NCBI GenBank assembly: GCA_034766995.1
Contig: CM068313.1
Location: 27,953,325-28,017,324, forward strand
Direction of reading: 5' to 3'
DNA: 64,000 bases
Origin: Acanthacorydalis orientalis
Lineage: Eukaryota > Arthropoda > Insecta > Megaloptera > Corydalidae
The translations under genes were made by a program, and so were the position numbers. Positions 60,986 through 64,000 of the stretch are shown here, piece after piece. The notes under the pieces are model-generated. The model ran no database searches and was not told the origin of the DNA. It was given only the letters and a program-made list of their open reading frames with translations. Every line of letters starts with the position of its first letter. The first letter of the stretch is position 1.

Positions 60986-61007
60986 ATAAATGTGTGTGTG
61001 TGTGTAT
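60890..61007. repeat. (TA)n array with GATA and TG segments
   Basis: TA blocks with ATAGATAGATAAATAGATA in the middle and a (TG)n end. Confidence 0.96.
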
Positions 61008-61468
61008 AATGATATTAATAATAATCGCATACAAAATATACTGTTTAATGCGATCTTAATATTTGAAATTATATCAAACGAATATTTTATCGATTTAAAA
61101 CAACTAAAATACTCTCGAAAACTAACAATTTGTCTCAAAAGATATTTTTTCTAATGAATAGCAATATGTTAAATTATTTTATTTTGTTTATTTTTCAATT
61201 AAATGCAGTATGTTTACTATTTAAAAATATGAATAGCTTTAATATTTAATGTTTTATTTATTCTTCTTTTCACGAAAATTATTTCTAAATTGTGAAATAA
61301 AAATATATAAATACGTTCTGAAAATATTTTCTGGACAACAAATATTCAAAAATACGGATTTTAATTACATTTTTTATAATTTATGTTTACATTAATTAAA
61401 TTATTTTAATTACTTTTATCGTATGAATTTGATGGTGCACGGTCATAAATTTTATTCGCGAATTTTAT

Positions 61469-61469
61469 G

Positions 61470-61526
<57 letters not shown>

Positions 61527-61540
61527 GTGTGTGTGTGTAT
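61469..61540. repeat. Interrupted (TA)n(TG)n array
   Basis: Three TA blocks then seven TG units. Confidence 0.96.
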
Positions 61541-61958
61541 GTATACGTGCAAATTGTGTTTATATATTTATGTGTAACTCTGTATATACGCATAAACTCC
61601 TGCGTATTGTAATATAATACACGTTGTGGATCAGATCAAAAAGCAATTTTGTACTAATATCAAATACCTAAACGTGCACATACGAATGACATGATATGCG
61701 ACATTGATGCCTAAGGGATTTAAAACATTGATTACACATATAATGTATAATTGCTGTTGGTGAATACCTCGTCTAAAATTATTTTGTTGGAACATTTAAC
61801 TGATGATACATATCCAATACAGAAAGCTGGCAATTTAATGTAACATGGAATTTATGAATATGCATTGCACATATTTTAATAAACACATACAGTCATGCAT
61901 ATGCATATGCATATACACAAATATTTAAATTTATTGACGAATACCAACATGGACACAC

Positions 61959-61962
<4 letters not shown>
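61541..61962. other. Gene-free stretch
   Basis: Nothing beyond three ATGCAT steps near 61896-61912. Confidence 0.45.

Positions 61963-62049
<87 letters not shown>
61963..62049. repeat. (TA)n array with AATTATACA interruption
   Basis: Two blocks of about 25 and 14 TA units. Confidence 0.97.
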
Positions 62050-62051
<2 letters not shown>

Positions 62052-63257
62052 GCGTACTTTTGCTTTGTAGCACAATGACGAAAAAAACAATACAATACTA
62101 TTCACTGTTTTTCACGAGTAGTGAACTTTAATTAAATATCATTCACATTAAAACATTTATACTGCAATTAATTAAAAAAATATTATTAGTTGAGAACAAA
62201 TATATGAGTAAATAACAACAAATATAATATACGTATAACTTTAAATCAATTTATTCTCACGATGATAAGTTATTTTATTTATAACTAAGCCAAACTTAAT
62301 AGCTTAATTTCATATGATATCTAGGGAATTTCAAATATATCTTCACGGGCACAGTATGTGCACACAGTCATTTTCTTTTTGAAAAAATGTCCCTTATCCG
62401 ATTAATGGCTATTAATTGTCTAATTTACTTATGACAATTCAAAATGGTCAAATAATTATTTCTGACGCATTACACTTTTTAAATAAATGTATAGTTTTTT
62501 TTAATATTGAAATTGCTGTTTCAGAAGCACATGTCATTGTTAGTTGTTAAAAATAACCAATACAGGTAAAAAACAAGATATTGTTTGAAGAAAAAAGATT
62601 TAGAATAATGTGAAAAGATGATTTTTTCATATTTACAAATATGTTGTAGAGCAAATTTCTACAATTTTATATCTCTATTAATCTTGTATTTCTACTAATT
62701 TGAATCTAGCACTATATAAATCGTCTTTAAATAGATACTCTATGGATTTCGAAAAAATAATAGAATGTCACCAACTAAATGCAGCGTACTAAGAACTCCA
62801 AATAGTTAATTAAATTAAAAACTGCTTTTATAATACTTCTTTATGAAATAATTGGAGCGCTTTTTTGTATATTTTAAAAATAAATGACATATCAGTTCAA
62901 TTTAAATCATCTATAATAAGAATATTCTTAACAGAATATCACAATTTTAAATACATCAGAATTAAAACTCTAAATATTCTATTATTAATTTAACATATAT
63001 TTACAGGAATATATTTTGAATTAAATATAAATTTGCTCTAAATGCTTTCTTTAATTGAGTATAATTTTGATTTCATTGATAATTAATTTATTCAGAAGTT
63101 TCCTAAGTCCGTACGTATTAGGAAAATATGAAATTACCCTGTACCATTGGAATTTACTAGAAATCATTCGGGTTTTTTGAAAAGAAACTTTAATTGGTTG
63201 ATAAATTACGACTTTTATAATTTATTTCTTAAACTCAAATGTAAAATAATCATATTA
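62050..63257. other. A+T-rich gene-free stretch
   Basis: Nothing recognised. Confidence 0.5.
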
Positions 63258-63299
63258 TAATATATATGTATATATATATAGAGAGAGAGAGAGAGAGAT
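63258..63299. repeat. (TA)n(GA)n compound microsatellite
   Basis: TATATATGTATATATATATA followed by ten GA units. Confidence 0.95.
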
Positions 63300-63499
63300 A
63301 TTCTGTGCATACATTCGAAAATAAAATAATTTATTTACAATATCTGTATGACAACGAATAATACAATCATTTATGCATGCTCATTAAAATTATGACCAAG
63401 TACGTATAAAATGCGAGAAAAGGACCAACAAACCATAGAATCAGATATAAGTATTCAAAAGGCAAAGATATTCGATATCAAGTTCACACAAATAGTATT

Positions 63500-63700
63500 T
63501 TCATTTTTGGTAACGAGAATGCCAAACAGCTGGCACGTAGAGGCGTGACGGGCGTTACAGACGTTCTCAAAGATTTATAGCATTGCACGAAACTCTCGGT
63601 ACCGACTCATCTAATACTCGAACGTGATTGTGATTATATTTTTTCGATTATTTTTATGAACAGATTAACGAGGTCCGATCGCTTACTTATTTAATGAGGT
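63500..63700. other. G+C-elevated block with a short protein-like frame
   Basis: About 120 bases (63510-63630) are near 50% G+C with several CpG. A plus frame reads NSIFIFGNENAKQLARRGVT and on to a TAG near 63580. It has no splice border that I trust and no recognised family. It could be a decayed exon, a pseudogene piece or a promoter. Confidence 0.3.
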
Positions 63701-63918
63701 ATGGAAATATAATATAATGCAATAGCGTCAGTGCAAGAATATGAAAAGGATCTGTAAAGAAATAAGCTATAAATGTTCAAAAAGTAAATTGTAAATATTA
63801 TTTGTATTAACGTAATTAAAAATTATTCGTATATATTTTATCATTTTATTAAAATTTAAACAAAAATCATGTGATGGATTCCATTTTTTTAATAAGTAAT
63901 TTGTGTAATTATACGTTT

Positions 63919-63941
63919 ATATATATATATATATATATATA
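63919..63941. repeat. (TA)n microsatellite
   Basis: About 11 TA units. Confidence 0.95.
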
Positions 63942-64000
63942 CATGACTAAATTATATGTATAGTTAATTAAAAATGCTTTTTTTACTTTTTATTTTAAGA

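Overview
The window looks like nuclear DNA from an insect. A bee or another aculeate hymenopteran is my best guess. The evidence is extreme A+T richness (my impression is near 80%), more than 55 long (TA)n microsatellites, small exons separated by multi-kilobase introns with consensus GT..AG borders, and decayed mariner and pogo/Tigger transposons. The species call is inference. There are no prokaryotic features, no CRISPR array and no rRNA or canonical tRNA gene. Most of the longer open frames are in-frame readings of TA arrays and are not annotated.

Genes. Both gene models are on the minus strand. Gene A runs from about 52 kb (possibly 56.6 kb) down to about 35.9 kb. It is a chain of phase-0 exons (51829-51897, 47935-48006, 38530-38934, about 35865-36020) that join without a stop. 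They encode a cysteine-rich module with the spacing C-x7-C-x2-C-x3-C, followed by a fibronectin-III-like module with a long acidic insert. This architecture suits the N terminus of anosmin-1 (Kal1)-type or Sevenless/ROS1-type extracellular proteins. I cannot choose between them without a search. A 28-nt exon (52033-52060) and a 17-nt first coding exon (56595-56611) fit by phase and splice sites but are weaker. Gene B starts at 21134 with an exon encoding a clear signal peptide and the motif QCRATC, ends at a consensus donor, and runs towards position 1. Candidate continuation exons lie at 11878-12027 and near 806-932. A CpG-rich block at 21880-22050 is a possible promoter or 5' exon for it.

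A puzzle: the signal-peptide exon of gene B is in phase with the 51.9-kb exon of gene A, and together they would recreate the anosmin-like cysteine order. On this strand, however, the signal exon lies downstream. Two tandem paralogues, a scaffold misjoin, or coincidence are all possible.

Transposons. There are three mariner remnants: 4428-4999 is an internally deleted cecropia/Hsmar1-type element with intact ends and TA duplications; 16217-17185 is a near full-length pseudogene with the first catalytic Asp changed to Gly; 51230-51695 is a fragment inside a gene A intron. A deleted pogo/Tigger (Jerky-type) element with its TIRs and TA duplication lies at 23014-23820. A palindromic MITE of about 200 bp lies at 15509-15712. 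Three tRNA-like sequences with A and B boxes (10234-10295, 32069-32145, 54531-54594) may be SINE heads or tRNA pseudogenes. A TTAA end resembling a piggyBac-type terminus lies at 30819.

The rest is A+T-rich intronic or intergenic DNA. It is punctuated by TA arrays and by a few G+C- or CpG-elevated patches (for example 2.44, 6.7, 8.4, 10.2, 24.2, 37.9-38.4, 44.2, 52.7, 57.8, 58.9 and 63.5 kb) that may be promoters, enhancers or unrecognised exons.
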